DNA of 64,000 bases from Eremophila alpestris peregrina. Its lineage: Eukaryota; Chordata; Aves; Passeriformes; Alaudidae. Below are positions 21,648-35,465 of the stretch, one piece after another. Location of the stretch: assembly GCA_009792885.1 (NCBI GenBank), contig WMCF01000014.1, forward strand, positions 16,987,539 through 17,051,538, in the 5' to 3' direction. Both the position numbers and the translations under genes were made by a program. Below the pieces are notes generated by a model. It made no database searches, was not told where the DNA came from, and saw only the letters and a list, made by a program, of their open reading frames with translations. Position 1 is the stretch's first letter; the number at the start of each line of letters is the position of its first letter.

Positions 21648-21875
21648 AAATCATAGAATCACAGAATAACTAGGTTGTAAAAGATGTTCGAGATCAACAC
21701 CTCCAGGTGTGGTAACTCCACCACTTCCCTGGGAAGCCCATTCCAATGCCCAATCGCTCTCTCTGTGAAGGGCTTCTTCATAATGTTCAGTCTAAATCTC
21801 CCATCAGACAGATTAAGACTGTGTCCTCTCATCCTGTTGCTGGGGCAAGAGACTGACTCCATCAGGCTACAACCT
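21648..21875 (-). mobile_element. CR1 3'-end fragment
   Basis: Starts with the reversed CR1 tail 'aatcatagaatcacagaat' and continues into the ORF2 C terminus. On the minus strand, 21659-21862 includes 'GHSLNLSDGRFRLNIMKKPF' and 'RAIGHWNGLPREVVELPHLE'. Both are CR1 ORF2 C-terminal sequence. The element is 5'-truncated to about 230 bases. Confidence 0.9.
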
Positions 21876-24574
21876 TTAATATAAAATATGTCACTGTCAT
21901 TGCATCTGTAAAGTTCTTGCTTAGTTGTGCTGTGTATAATAATATAAACAGAAATGTTTGTTCTGGAACAGTTTGGGCGGAAAATGCAAGGTTATTTTAA
22001 AGTGTAGAAAACTAAATGGTGCAGAGGTAGCTGGGGAATATATTTTAATCATATTTATATTAAGAGAAGGAGCTGAATTTTCAGTGATCAAAAAAATATG
22101 AGCAAGTTATTATTTTTCCCTCATTTCTCATGATACTGTAACAGATAACAGGATATATCCAGCATATATTCTCACTGACAGCTGTTTATAGTCTTTTCTC
22201 TTTTAAAGATGATCTAATAATGTTTTAGAATCTGCTAAATGTTCTTCTTTTGAGAAACTGGACTGTGTATGAATTTCTGTAAGGTCATAATGCATATACT
22301 ACTTTGTGCGTACTGAGTCTTTTGATTTAACACTGTAGAACAAAACTTTAAAAGAAATATTTTAAGGTAGAATTATTTGTTATGTCCTGGGAGAACAAAA
22401 AATTCTAGAAAAAATCATTCTTTTACTCACTAGTTAATTCTTTATTTTAAAATTGGCTTAATTTTAAACATTAGCTCTTTCAGATGATGAAATTTTGTAG
22501 ACATAGACTCTTCTTGGAATGACAGTTCATAGTCCTGCATATCTTTTGCCAGTCTGTACTCCCTATTAAAATGATGACACTTACTAAATTTTGACACACC
22601 TTGTCTCATTCTTGCATTATTAATAGTTCTAGGAAAGAAAAAAGCAAAAAAAACCTCAAAAGAACCAAGGAAGCTTTCCAAAACGAATCACAAAATACTT
22701 ACATAGCTTTTATTCCATTGTCGCTCAGGAAATCTCTTAACTATCTTGAATTGTTCATAATAGACCACCTAAACATAATATTTTTCCATGTTGAAACACA
22801 GTGCTTTGGATACTGGTTGCCAAAGCAGCTCAGAAGAGAATTCAGTGATTTTAGGTCAATACTTAAAGGAATACATTAAATACATTATTTTAAAAAAACC
22901 CCATTTATTTACACGAATCTTGTCTTGTGGTAGGTGCAAGTTTCTCTGGCAGAACAATACCAAGAACATGAATGAATTATTTAAGTCCAAGCTAAAATTA
23001 ATTTAAAATCTTACAAAAGACAATACATTTTCCTCTCGGGTTAACTAGCATCTTAAATCAGTTAGTTTATGGTAATCTCACATAGTTTCATACATATGTA
23101 GTACTTATAGTACTTATATGCAATACTTACGTGCTACATTTACTTGTACATATATATATATCTTCTTAACTGTAATTGGAACATGCAGTATAATGGTACA
23201 ATAGCTTTCTGAATTGTTCCCTTTTAGAATTCAGAGGACTCTACTTCCTAACTCAAGGCTAAGATTTTTTTGTCCATATAACTTATATGTCTATAAAAGA
23301 CAATGATTTACCAAAAGAGACGAGTGAAAACTGATGAATTTCCTTTGAAGAAGACATCATTTACCAAGAACAACCCTACTTCTTTTTTTGTTCTTTTTCC
23401 AAGTGAAAATCTCCACTGTCTAATAAAAAATTCCACTATTTTCACAGACTTTGGATCTTAGGGTTTAATCCTTCCCACTTTGTATCCAAGTCAGTGAAGC
23501 TGATCCTGATATTAAGGAAGAGAAAAATTAAATCTTTGGATTATTTCCCAGATTATCTTGATCACAGTATGTATTCTCAGAAATTGCCTGGTTTGGTAAG
23601 ACATCCTGAGTGTGACAAGATTTCATAGTTTTGTGTTAGCAGATAGAATGAAAATAAAGAGTAGCAGATGGTGCTCACCTAATCTTGAAATGAGATTTTA
23701 AAAAACCTTAAATCATTGTAGACTTGAGTAAAAGGAAAATGTTTTACTGATCCTCTGCTTGACTACATTCAGACTTAAAATATAAAGCACATAAATGCAC
23801 TTCATTAACTTTTCAAATAAGATAGTAGCAAGTTACTATGATTCACTACAGTAGCTGAAGTATCAGCACCTTAACCTATAACATATAAACTGTACATGTG
23901 GGAGCATGTAGCAAGCTGTGAGTTGAAATTGGATTGTTTGAAGGGAGTTGTTGCAAATTCTTTACTGAATGGTAAGATCACATGTAAGTGTTTCTTTAAA
24001 TTGTTTGTGATTAATAGATACAAACAAAAGACCCAACAAAATAGTTCATTGTGTAATGTCAAAGTATTTACTGGAGTTGGTATTTAATACATACACATTA
24101 ACCAAAATTTCCTTCAGGGCCTGTAAATATAAATTCGAAAAATTGAAAAATTACATGACAAAGATAAACAACTTGACAAAGACAAAATTTCTATTTTCTT
24201 GTTGTCTGCTCCTCCAATACAATAATGAACATGAATGCAACAGCAATACATTAGGTCAGTGTATCAATTTCATTACCAATTACTTAGATAAGGATTCTAG
24301 AAGCAGTGAGTAATTTCAATGAATAGGTAAGAAGTAAATTAAATATACTTCTAACACATCTCTGAGGATTTATGAACCTTCCAACATCAAGTTTCATGAT
24401 ACTTTTGTATGCTAACTCAATCTTTTATTTCGTATTAATGGAATCTTAAGGGAATAAAACCTAGATTATGTAAAGCACTTGAACACTAACTCTTTCTCAT
24501 CAAATAGGAAGATCAAGTCACTGACAAAACTCTTATGAGAGTTTTGTCTAAATTCAGGAAAGCCATTGCAATAG
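21876..24574. other. no recognisable feature
   Basis: 2.7 kb of AT-rich single-copy-looking sequence. Small ORFs on both strands lack any domain, and a (TA)n stretch lies at 23151-23161. No exon or structural RNA recognised. Confidence 0.5.
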
Positions 24575-25475
24575 TGTCTTAGTTTAAGAGAATTTTAAGA
24601 GGTGGACACTAAAATGAGTTACCTCCCCTTACAGTTTTACCCTATCCCTTTCTACCAATAAGGAGAAACAAAAATGAATAGATATAGGTGAAAAGCTAAC
24701 CACTTACTTAAAAAAAAAAAAATAACAGTAATAGTAACTAGTTACAAAGTTGCTGAAGTCTCCCAGACTCCCTGGGAACAAAGAGAAGCCCAAAATGGCG
24801 GCATACCTCCCAAAGATGGCGGTCTCCACAGACAAGCGTGTGTTGGGAGACAAAGTGAAAATGGCAGCAGCCTTCTGCCCACTCCCCAGCCCCCCCAGTC
24901 TCTCCAGCTGCAGCAGCGGCTCCATCAGCAAATGCAGCTGGCATACTCCGGCAGCTGGTACTCGGTCAAGGGCTAGAAGTCGTGGAGGGATTTCACCTTC
25001 CTCTTATCAGAAGACAGCAAGGCAGCTGGCTGCAGCAACCTGGACTCTGTGTCTTCTCACCTTGTCTGTGGGCAGGCTGGGGTGATTGCATGAAGGGGTG
25101 CCACTCCACTCCTCTCGGTGCAGTACCATGGCTGCAGACAGGCACTCACAGAATCACCTTGAAGCAGTCCAGCACTGAAAAACACACCCTTCTGGGAAAA
25201 AAACAAACACCTGGAGTGACCCCCCCTCAAAAAGGAACAAGAGAAAGCCCAGAAGGGGAGCCTAAATCCACTCTTCCTGAGCTCTATGGCAAAAGCCACG
25301 GGCCAAGAGACAAGCCAAGAGGCAAGCCAGCTCTGCTTGGGCAAATCCAGCTTTAAAATAAACCCAGGCATACACCCCACTCTGTCCCATGGTTCTGTTT
25401 TCCCGATGCAGGGTTTTAAAGAGACAGTAACATTTTTGGGTACAGATAGACATAATAACATTTATGTTACCCAGA
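24575..25475 (-). mobile_element. LTR-like element with YY1-type sites
   Basis: The left edge TGTCTTAGTTTAAG resembles the TGTCCTGGTTTAG edge at 35466. On the minus strand a TATA-like 'tttattttaaagc' lies near 25355. The interior is GC-rich and holds 'caaaatggcggc' (24791-24802) and 'aaagatggcggt' (24812-24823), matching the YY1 core. A right edge near 25475 ('ttatgttaccca') is a guess. ORFs on both strands inside it have no domain. Confidence 0.5.
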
Positions 25476-25746
25476 AGTAGGAATCTTCTTCTATCTCCTC
25501 ATCTTATACTCCTGTTATACAGATCTTAACAATTTTTTTCCTTTCAAGTAAAAAGGAAATCTCTTTTATGCCAATCGTACTCATCACCAACTTTTCTATT
25601 TGCTCTTATTGTCGGTCAAAAGATACACATTCTGTAGGACTATTAGAAAGTAGTGTAAAGCCTGTTTGATTTTTTCAACTATTGGATTGTGTTTAAATGT
25701 AAAAGACATTTAGGCTCATTACTGCATCATTAAAAATACTGTGTGT

Positions 25747-25812
25747 CAGAACAACTTAACTGGATGGTCCTTATGGGTTTTCTCCAGCTTGCAAGATTCT
25801 GTGATTCTGAGA
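25747..25812 (+). mobile_element. CR1 3'-tail fragment
   Basis: A 66-base relic reading 'ctggatggtccttatgggttttctccagcttgcaagattctgtgattctgag'. This is the last part of the CR1 3' UTR with its tail. Confidence 0.6.
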
Positions 25813-28724
25813 TTGCAAGCTCTTCATTTAGTTGTTTTAGGTACTCTTAAGACAAATAAATAGTCAGTCAGAAGTTGGATACATTTATGAAGATTTTACA
25901 TACTGTCATGGGTTTGATGAGGGGGATTACTAATTAACAGTGTAACAGAAAAAAACCCCCACACAAAGTACAGTTCATACAACAAAACAGAAAAACCAAT
26001 CAGTGTTTTTGACTGCATTTTGCAGACAATACATGGAACAAATTCAGTGGACGATAAACAACAGTTTTGGTTTTGACTTGGAGGTTTTTTTGTAGCTCCT
26101 AGACATGTATGAACAGTAATACTGCCTTGAGTTGGCTTGGGGTTTTTGGCTTGGTTTGCTTTCATATTATAAACGTTGTTTGTGATAATTTATAAGTAAC
26201 TTGGAGTCTTTATAATCATAATATTTAAACAACTGTAGGATTATTACTTCTCCCTAATTAATGCAATGTATATCAATGAATTTACAATATGTCAGAGTCT
26301 GCAGAAGAAACTCAGTATTTTATTTTTGTTAAAAGGTAGGAAAATATATGCCAGTGTTTGTATGGGGGACCTTGATGGTGGATTATAGGCAGGAGGTTGA
26401 AGTAACCTGCCTGGGAGTGATGAATTGCTAAACATTCTGCAGATGTAATTTCACATAGAAGTGAACAAAATACAGGACTAAAGAATCCAGCTGTATTTAA
26501 CTGGTTGCTCCTGCTCCTACTACTTTTATGCAGTATAAGAATATAATTTAATAAATGTATGTGGTTTATCATTTTCTGGAGAACTGTGCCCATTCACTTC
26601 TGCCAGCATGGACATACACAGTAACTCTAGTGTTTCCCAATCCCATTAAACCTAGTTCATAATGAAAAGATGTAGTTTCCACCTAAGTGAAATGAGGGCT
26701 GCATGGCCATAACCATAGCATAGAATCCCTTGCACAAGTAAAGCGCTCTTCTACAAATGTAAATCCATTTTGAGCATTTTTACGTTCACCCCAGGACATG
26801 TTCACTGCACTAGGTCTTCTCATATGCAATAAATCCACAACTTGTTGAACTGATGTACAAGTAGACACTGACTGCAAAGTGACTGTATAAAATCCATGCA
26901 CTGCAGGCCGTTCCTGTGATAAAAAAACACCAGTGCCATATACTGCAGCTGTACTGATTACCTAGTCAGAGAAGTTCTTGCTTGTTTGACAGAATGGTCA
27001 AATTAGGTCTGATGACAAAACGCTGTTGTCCTACACAACTGAGGATCTGAAAGTGCTCTTCCACATAAACTCACTGCAATGGATATAAGCTGCATTTAAT
27101 GCAAATCCTTGAATAGCAATGGAATGGTTTAGAAAGCCAGAAAATAAAAACCAGCCAATGTATTATCTTACATTTTTCTTCAACAAACAGATTTTCAGAC
27201 GTATATGAATTCTGACTAAACTTTCTGAAGCAACTACACTTTCAGGGAAATAGTGATCTAATTAGTAAAAGACTGCAGTATGACAACACTTGTAATGTAA
27301 TTCCTGATTTTAAAATTAAATCTGGATCAAAATGAGTACTGAGTGTTTTTGTTTTGTGAACAACTTATTTTCTCAATGCTGGCAATACTCATTTAATGGC
27401 TGTGTTGTTGGTTTGTATTTTTCCCCGTATCAAGAAATGGAAGAATACTTATTCCAACAAAGTACCATAAACCAAGCTGACTTGCATTTTTGATTTTAAT
27501 TACCACTAATTTGACGTAGTCCTTCTTGCAACAGTACCATAGGAAAGATTTGAAAAATAAATAGTGATAATTATTACACTCCTGTATTGTTCCATTCTAG
27601 ACTGACATAAGTAAAGTAAAATAAACCACAATTCATCAGAGATTAGTATTTTAACTGGGAACTGCAAGGAGCTGTTTACTGCACATAGGAAAGATATCCT
27701 ATAAATTCTTGCGATGTTGGAGAATCCCAGCTTTGCCAAGAACACTTTTCTGTACTGTGAAAAGAAGAAGCAGTGTGAATTATATACTCATACACTATCT
27801 TTCCAGTCAATTAGCAGCATGTTACTGGTCTGAACTTCAAAACATTCCGTTTACTAAAACATTTATTTTCCTGCACTGAAGCGCACATCTACTACAATAC
27901 TTTAAGAAGTTTGTCACCCAGTCTGTGATAGATAAAACCAGAAGTTTGAAACACTTATGGCTCCTACTCACCCAGCCTGCCCCTCTGACAGGGATGCTGC
28001 ACCTGAGGCATGGATATCTGGTCCTTTTGTCAGTCAGCTCCTGCACTTTTCAGCCTGGTGTATTACAGTTCATGATAGGATGAGACATACCCAGTTCAGG
28101 AATGGCAATGTCCAGAAGTGACTAAGACAGATACCTGGGGAAAGTAATAGTTTCAGCTGTTTTTAGCATTCAGGCTTATCAGAGACTTAACAATACACAT
28201 ACATCCTGTGCCCTTATCATACTACCACAAAAGCAGTTCAAGCCAATAATACCATCTCTAAAGTAGCAATGCCAGGGCTTGATCCTGTGTCCCGCCATTG
28301 TGTAATGAGGCAGTAACTTGTAAGGAGGGAGCAATGCATAGATTGAGGTGGGGAGTGTGTTGTGTGGTGACAGGCACTACCTGACTGTCAATACTTTGCC
28401 AATTCATTAAGTTCAGCAATCATTTTTCTGAAAGTATCACCAGTATTCTTACAATGTGCATGTAGCTGAGTTTTTTGGATTTTCCTTCCCCAGCTAAACA
28501 TAGAGATGAGAAAAAAAAATTGGGAGACTTCTGTGATATTCATTGTTGAAACTCACAACATTTAGAGGTTAAGAACAAGTTCAAAGTCTGGATGTTTATC
28601 TGAAGAAAATTAAGTTTTCCTTTGAGACTTTGAAAGAAGTCATAGGATTTATCCACTTAACTCATATGAGTAAATGAGAGTTTAATCAGTTTATGGGACT
28701 CAAGGGGTAAAGGGTCACATGAGA
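25813..28724. other. no recognisable feature
   Basis: AT-rich. A 'tgtcatgggtttgatgaggg' at about 25904 resembles the left edge of a minus-strand LTR, but nothing else supports an element. No gene recognised. Confidence 0.45.
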
Positions 28725-29352
28725 TGTGGCGAACCAGAGTATCTCTCTGGTTCTCCTGGATGGACAGGAGCCTGGACGGGGGGGTGATCCTCCCTGGCCT
28801 GTGCCTGAAACAGTGGAGGTTTTTGGTCTCAGCCCGTGGAAAAAGCACTGTCAGGGTTGTCTGAGGATTTGGAGGTCACAAGGGTTTGATTTGTGTGATT
28901 TTTGTTATGTCACTGGGTGTGTAGAAGTAGTTTTATACTTTATTACATAGACATAATAGAGTTAATATGGTGGCAGATCAATGTGATAAAGTCACATTTT
29001 CCTGTCCTTCTCTTCCTCTTTCCTCTTTGCAAAGGGTGTTGGGTTCTTAGGATTGGTAAAGATAAAATTTCACTGCATGACATGGGTTTTAGTTATTGGT
29101 GTTTAGAGAAAAACAATGTTTACGTAATTTTGGATATAAAAGCCAGGTGCTGTTCGTGGGCGGGGAAGAATCCATTTTTCCAGCTGCCTGTGAACTTCAC
29201 GCTGGACAGAAAGAACTTAGAGATAAGATTTGTGAAATAAACATCTGCAGTCCACAACCCAGACGTTCTCCGATTCCTTCTTTCAAGCATGGGCCGGTGA
29301 GAAGAAAGATTTTACTTTGCCAGGGTTAATCTCAGAAGAGATAACTCTGACA
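28725..29352 (+). mobile_element. solo ERVK-type LTR
   Basis: A 628-bp LTR, TGTGGCGAACC...ACTCTGACA, closely similar along its full length to 4932-5555. It is flanked by a 6-bp target duplication with one transition (ATGAGA left, ATGAGG right). The poly(A) signal 'gaaataaac' lies near 29236. ORFs here repeat those inside the 4932 copy because the sequence is shared; they are not genes. Confidence 0.92.
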
Positions 29353-32300
29353 ATGAGGGACCAGTATGATATTATCTTCTACTTCCCATCAAGCCAAAAA
29401 TACTTCAGGAACAGAGGTTTAGGATATTTTAGGATATTTTGAGAGTTTTCCTTGAAGGCCCTCATTCCCAACCAAAAGCTGTAAGCAATCAATGGGAATT
29501 AGCACATGTCCTGAGGCATTAAAAATATTCCTTTCCATCTTCTGCCAGAGCAAAGCTGAACATACTACTCCAGTTTAAACACAGTTTTAAAGCATTTCAG
29601 CAATATTTGGTTAAGATTGATGAAAAGATATGAGACAGCCTAAGTTTAATTTGGATTGCTCCTCAATTTTCAGTACAAAATTTTATTACATTTCCCTTAC
29701 AATGTACATTCCCCTTTAATGTTGAATCTCAGTTACTTAATGCAACAGGAAATTTAAAAGCATGGAAGATGAAAAGAGTTATAATAAAAAATTACTGAGA
29801 TGTAGAATAAATATATCAATTAATAACAAAAATAAGTGCCATTTTAGATGAAATAAGTAATTAAATCTAATAAAATCTGTCTTTTAAAACTAAGCATCAA
29901 ATTAAGCTACAGGCTACAAGACTTCAACAACCCAAATCATAAAGTACACACTGAAAAAAACCAACCCTTTTCATCCTTGTATCAGTGATAGGACTTCATA
30001 CTGCAGTAAGGAAAAGGGTTGAATTAGAGCATCAGCAGTGTTGCCATTTCAGCCCTAAAATCACAAGCCAAACAAGATTGAAATGATAAAAAGCAGTTAC
30101 CATTTATTGAAAGTCCTCCAGGTGCACTTATAGTAGAATGTACATGTGATATAGGGCTTCAGCACTTTTATAATTTTAACAAATTAGCATAATTGACAAA
30201 AATTCCCCATTAGAAGTACAGTTAATGAAGTAATCCCCTACTTGTTTCAGCCCCCTTACTGAAGCCTCCCCCTTGCTTCTAGCCTTGCACTGAATATGTC
30301 TAAATACATGGGAAAGTGATTTGGCCTTGGTTCACTGAAAAAGCAAGATTAGTACAAGATTTCAGGAACATGTTTATCTAACCTAACGGGGTAGTTAGCT
30401 AAGAAACTATATAACTATACAATAATAGTCTATAGAGCTATGAATACATGAAAAATATATAAAAAGCAAATCTTTTGGCATCAGCAGATGCAAAGCAATG
30501 GTTAGAGAAAATGTATAGGAATTCCGAAATGATTCGACTTCTATTCCTAGTACTAAATATTATTTTAAATTTGAATAAATGTCTCCATTTCAGTGGTTGT
30601 CCCATAATACTGCAATAAACACACTCAGCTAACTAGTGAGTTTTTCTGGCATCTGTTCCCCTCCTTTTTATGCTGTGTCTAAGTAACTATAGTCTGGAGA
30701 GCAAAGTATAAACTTCATCTGCAAATATTAAGTTTCCTTAATTTAGTCCACAAAGTTAACCACTAGTCCACCTGCGAAAGAGATGTGAAGCTCTTTCAAG
30801 CCTTATGAATTGTTTAACCATCTCAGGGGACAGTGTGTTTCTGTTATAGATCCTTATTTTGTTCCTTTTTATGAGTCATCGCATTTTTCAGTGAGGGAGT
30901 GTGTTGCTGCAGCATATGAGAATAGTTATCACATTTGGAGCAGATATGAACAGCATGTACTTAGTATCAATTTTCCCTTTGTCCTCACTTGCCCTGAGCA
31001 CATGAGATATTGTAAATGGAGATTGTCTGAAAAAAAAAAAGCTCCCCCTCCCAGCAGGATGATAAACAAGACAGCATGCATAGGCAGTATTTGTGGTTGC
31101 GATGCTCTCTTGTGACAGGGAACATGTGAAGCTATATAGCCAATAAGCCATTTTAAAATGCCATATTCTTTATTCAAACTTCACTTGAGCACTAAGGTGC
31201 ATACAATATTTCAAACTACATCCACTGCATCATGTAATGTGACCAAATCTGCTGCCCAGGAGAAGCACACAAATTTTTAGAGTCTGGGACTGTCAGAGTT
31301 CTTAAAGAGTGTACACACATTAATTATTTCTCTTTGCTCATAGACAACCAGATTCTCTACCCCAAAATTTATGTTATTGGCTGCAAAAAACCACCATGAA
31401 GTTGCATGAAACTGAAGTCCTGTTCACACAGTGTGTACAGCTGAATAGAATTCAAACTTTAGCAAAGACAGTTAACACAGCTATATCTATGTTATATTTT
31501 GGCCTGTATATTAACCAAATCTTTCAATCACGTTATGATAACTCATCTGAGCTCATGCAATAGAAAAAGAGAAAGAGAAAAAGATTGCATTTAATTTGAC
31601 AACTATTCCATCTATTATTTACAGCATGGACATTTACTCTGCCCAGAAAATGTCCTAAGAAAAGGAAAGCTGTGTCTAGCATTTTGCACAGATACAAAAG
31701 CTGTTGGTTGTGATCTTCATGGAAATGCAATATTGTTTATTAAGGACTTCTAAATTAGAAGTCTAAATTAGAATTAGATTTTTTTTTTGTTTGCATGAAA
31801 AATCCATGAATGTGCAGAGAGGTACAGAAAACTGAAAAATGCAAAATTATCTGAACAAGTCTCTAAAATAATTATTATTTTAAAATATTTTAAGCTCAGT
31901 AATCCTGTTTGACATTAACTGATTAAAAATTAAAATAAAAAGAGAGCCTTTCAATTTCAACAGTTTCAGCAAACCAGAAATAATATTATGCCTAAGGAAC
32001 ACTGAGAAATACAAGCATTAGTTGCAAGAGAAAGAATATTTCTTCAGAAAACTCTTCCAGCTGTTCCATCTCTGGGGACTAATAACTGATTGGTACTAAT
32101 TTGCGTGGTCTCCAGTCCAGTTCCCCACTGGACACATGTCCAAGGCAGAAAAAGAACATCTTGCCATAACTAATATTATTGTTGAAAGTTTCAGGAAAAT
32201 GTCCAAGATTGAATAGGTCCAAGAAATTCTCATTTCAAACCTGACTCTCACAAACAGTTTCTGTACTGAGGCAATTGGGTGTATTACAGCATTGCTGATG

Positions 32301-33299
32301 ATGTGTACCTGTTCTGCCTCAAAATTATCTTTTTAGATAAATCACCCTCAAATTTTACATGGCCAGTACATAATCCTGAAGAATCAGTATTTCTCTGATT
32401 TTTTCAGAGACAATCTAAAAGCAACAGCATTTTAGGTTTTAGGTACAGCATCAGAATATCATGGGTTTTTACCCCACCTTGTCTTGTGATAAAGAAATAA
32501 ACTTCAGTTCATCACCCTCTCATGAATGGCAAGAAAAGAATTACATATTGACATGAAGGACCTATAGCAAGTGGAAGGAGATAGAGAATTTAAGTAAAAT
32601 ATAGCATTCTAGTAACACAATGGTGATAAATTCGGGAGTCCTATTTTTTTTGTCAGTAGAAACTCTTGTCTGTGACATCTCTGGAAGCAGAAGTTTAACC
32701 TCACAGGAGCTTTGGCGTCACCTTCTAAAGTACATGGTTACCTTATTGTAATGTAGCTGTTCATATTAGCAAAATAAGAAGAGCATAGTTAGTTTTTATT
32801 TGGGGTATTTTAATGCATTTTAGTTGCATACAGATTAATAAATAGATGCCTTTAACCTCTTGAGGAGCTTTTAAAACTCTTTCTACTTACAGTAATTTCT
32901 GTGAGCCTCAGATGACCTTCTTTTAGCAGGCCTGACTTACAAACTAAGCCTAAACATCAGTTTAGGTTAGGAAGGAAAGGAAAAAAAAATAGTGAGGACA
33001 CCATCCACTTTAAAGTACATTGGCAGCTGTACGTAAAATAAAACAAATCTCCCTGTACAGGATGTTTCCTTAGGAATACACTGGGAACAGCTCCACTTCC
33101 CAGTCAACAATAGAACAATCCGAAAAAAGCATACTTGAAAAGAAAGGAAGTATGCAGCATGGTACATGACGCAAGCCTGGGTGTAAATGAGAAACTATGA
33201 ATCACTAGCACAATATGCCGTTACTGCTGCTGTAGTGACAGACCAATGCATAACTGTAGTGAAATTCCCCAAGTGCATGTCAGGTCTTCTATGTGTATG

Positions 33300-33324
33300 T
33301 TTTCTGAAATAATATTTCAGAAAA
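33300..33324. repeat. perfect inverted repeat, 11-bp arms
   Basis: Arms TTTTCTGAAAT (33300-33310) and ATTTCAGAAAA (33314-33324) around AAT. It forms a 25-base hairpin or cruciform. No flanking coding or LTR context. Confidence 0.9.
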
Positions 33325-33798
33325 ACAAGTTTACAAAACTCCCTGTTTGCTAAGGCTGAAGACTTCTATCTGTGCGTGAGTTTGCTATTCTGAACTAGTG
33401 CTGCTGTAACAAGACAAAAACTTTCAGCAATGCACAGTCTTCTGGTGGGCATTTCAATCCAGCAAATTTCTCACTCTTTTACTGCTCTCTTTAAAATGAA
33501 AATAAGCACACATTTTAATGGCAAAAACGACACATTTATTCACATTTCTCATAGGAAATATTTTCTGCTACATAGTACAAGACTGATATAGGGAGGCAAC
33601 CCTAGGATTCCTGATATGATTCTTTTCTGAAGATAAGTTCATAGTAGTGAAACTCAAGAGCTTTATCACTGCCTGCTGTATTGCTTTTTTCTACAATGAT
33701 CAAATGCCTTGAAGGAAAGTACCTTGGGACATGAGAATGTTGGATAAATTTAGTTTTATTGCAAAAATTACACTAAATTATAATTACACAAGATTTTA

Positions 33799-33822
33799 AC
33801 TATTTATTTATTTATTTATTTC
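33799..33822. repeat. (TTTA)n microsatellite
   Basis: About five and a half tandem TTTA units in AT-rich DNA. Confidence 0.85.
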
Positions 33823-34602
33823 AAGGGTGTTAATTCAAAAATATTTACAAACTAAGAATATTTCAGTATTTCCTACAACAACCCCCTATATTAGAGCTTC
33901 TAGGTGCATTTGCAATCAGGTAACTTGTTGAATACATTATATTTCACACAATGGATTGTATTTTAAAATACATTCAGATACATCTGGGATTACCTTATTT
34001 TTGTCAAAGCAGACACTATTGTTAAGAATTCATTTGCATTAAAATAAATTTCGCATTTTCTCTACCCATGAATAATCTGAATAATCTATTTCCTGAAAAT
34101 GGGCCACTGTGTTTCTCATACAAGGACTCTTATAGTCATTTATGTGTTTTGCCTTAAGACAGAGAAATCATGTATAGCTTTACTAAGCATTTTGAATGTT
34201 TCTTGTGGTCTGAAGTTCTCATTAAGAAAGTGAAGGTTGGAAAACTTTACTTGCCTTGGTCATAAATTCTTCAAGATAAATACATGGTTAAAAAAATGCT
34301 CACACAGCTCCATAGATTTCAAATGCAATCATACTACTATGTGATTAATCATATAGAATCAGGAAAACATATCTCAAAAATTCTGCTGAACTCCCATTCA
34401 TGATGATTCTATATTCTGTTAACTCACTACTGAATCCTTAATGCAATTTCTTTTTTGCCATGAGAATCATTGTTAACAACTTTTCTGTCTTCCCACTACA
34501 TGTTCAGCAATTAATGATAGTGAAGTATAAGGTGCCTATTTGGCAGAATCTGTTATCCAAACATTAGGCTGACCAAGTCCCTTGCCAGATCTTTAATGAC
34601 AA

Positions 34603-34632
34603 GAGAATCATAATATTGTAATTATGATTCTC
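34603..34632. repeat. perfect inverted repeat, 12-bp arms
   Basis: Arms GAGAATCATAAT (34603-34614) and ATTATGATTCTC (34621-34632) around a 6-base loop ATTGTA. No surrounding element identified. Confidence 0.9.
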
Positions 34633-35465
34633 ATGTGCCACACCATATGCCCAAAAGGCCAGGAAACATCACATTTAATACATAATGAATCATCATAAAT
34701 TAAGATATGTCAATAAAAAGCTGGGAAGGATTTTTAGCTTTGGTATTTTTGCTCACTGTAAGGATGCCAACTGTGTCAGCAGAGGATTAAAAATGTTTAA
34801 ATTCATGTGAATGGATAGAACTACCACTAGTTAATGTCTAGAACCATGTCACAGTCTCAAATAGTTGAACAGGAAAGCATACTTCAAAACACTTTACTAC
34901 TGAATAAAAATGGCATAATAGATGTTACAATATTTGATTACAACCTAAACTCTAATTTTTCTAAAGCATAAAACATGTCATATAAGTGATGAATACTTCC
35001 AGGTACTCTTTACTATAATACTGAATAACCTGCAGATGCATTTTTACCCACAAGCCTGGAAAATAGCTGTGCAACATTCATACCTACTGCCACAGAAAGA
35101 CTGAATGGAATTTTGAGCATTTATATATTAGATAATTTAAGAGCAGCAGAGTCATTATTATGTCTTCTGGTTTAAACTATATCTAAATGTAGTTGAGGGA
35201 ATTGTTGATCATTATGGGTGTACATATGCAACTTCACAAAGTATATAATTTTGACTCCTGCTTGCTTGTGTGTTGTGATTCTACTATCTCATCTGAAAGG
35301 TTGTATCACTTGTCTACAATCAGAATAATTTCTAAACTACTGTTCCAGTTCCTATGCAACAAACATAATAAAAAGCCTTGCTGAAAAGTTTTTAATCATT
35401 GCAATAAGACTACATACATGAACAAAATTAGCCTGTTTCTGAATTAAAATGTTGTGCTATAAACC

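Larger units (their letters stand above)
29353..35465. other. single-copy AT-rich tract without recognised genes
   Basis: 6.1 kb with no CR1, LTR or ORF that I can assign. A minus-strand poly(A)-like 'ccatttattgaaag' at 30101 hints at an old LTR end, unsupported otherwise. It holds two perfect hairpins (33300-33324 and 34603-34632), a (TTTA)n run near 33800 and a 12-mer tandem at about 29421-29441. It could be intronic or intergenic host DNA. Confidence 0.5.

Noticed and set aside
25904..26165. Possible LTR starting TGTCATGGGTTTGATG
   Set aside because: No poly(A) signal, TATA or matching right edge could be found.
28726..29329. Three plus-strand ORFs that recur near 4820-5331
   Set aside because: They recur only because both regions are copies of one LTR; there is no coding signature.
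30060..30310. Possible minus-strand LTR end with 'ccatttattgaaag'
   Set aside because: A single weak signal without boundaries or a related copy.
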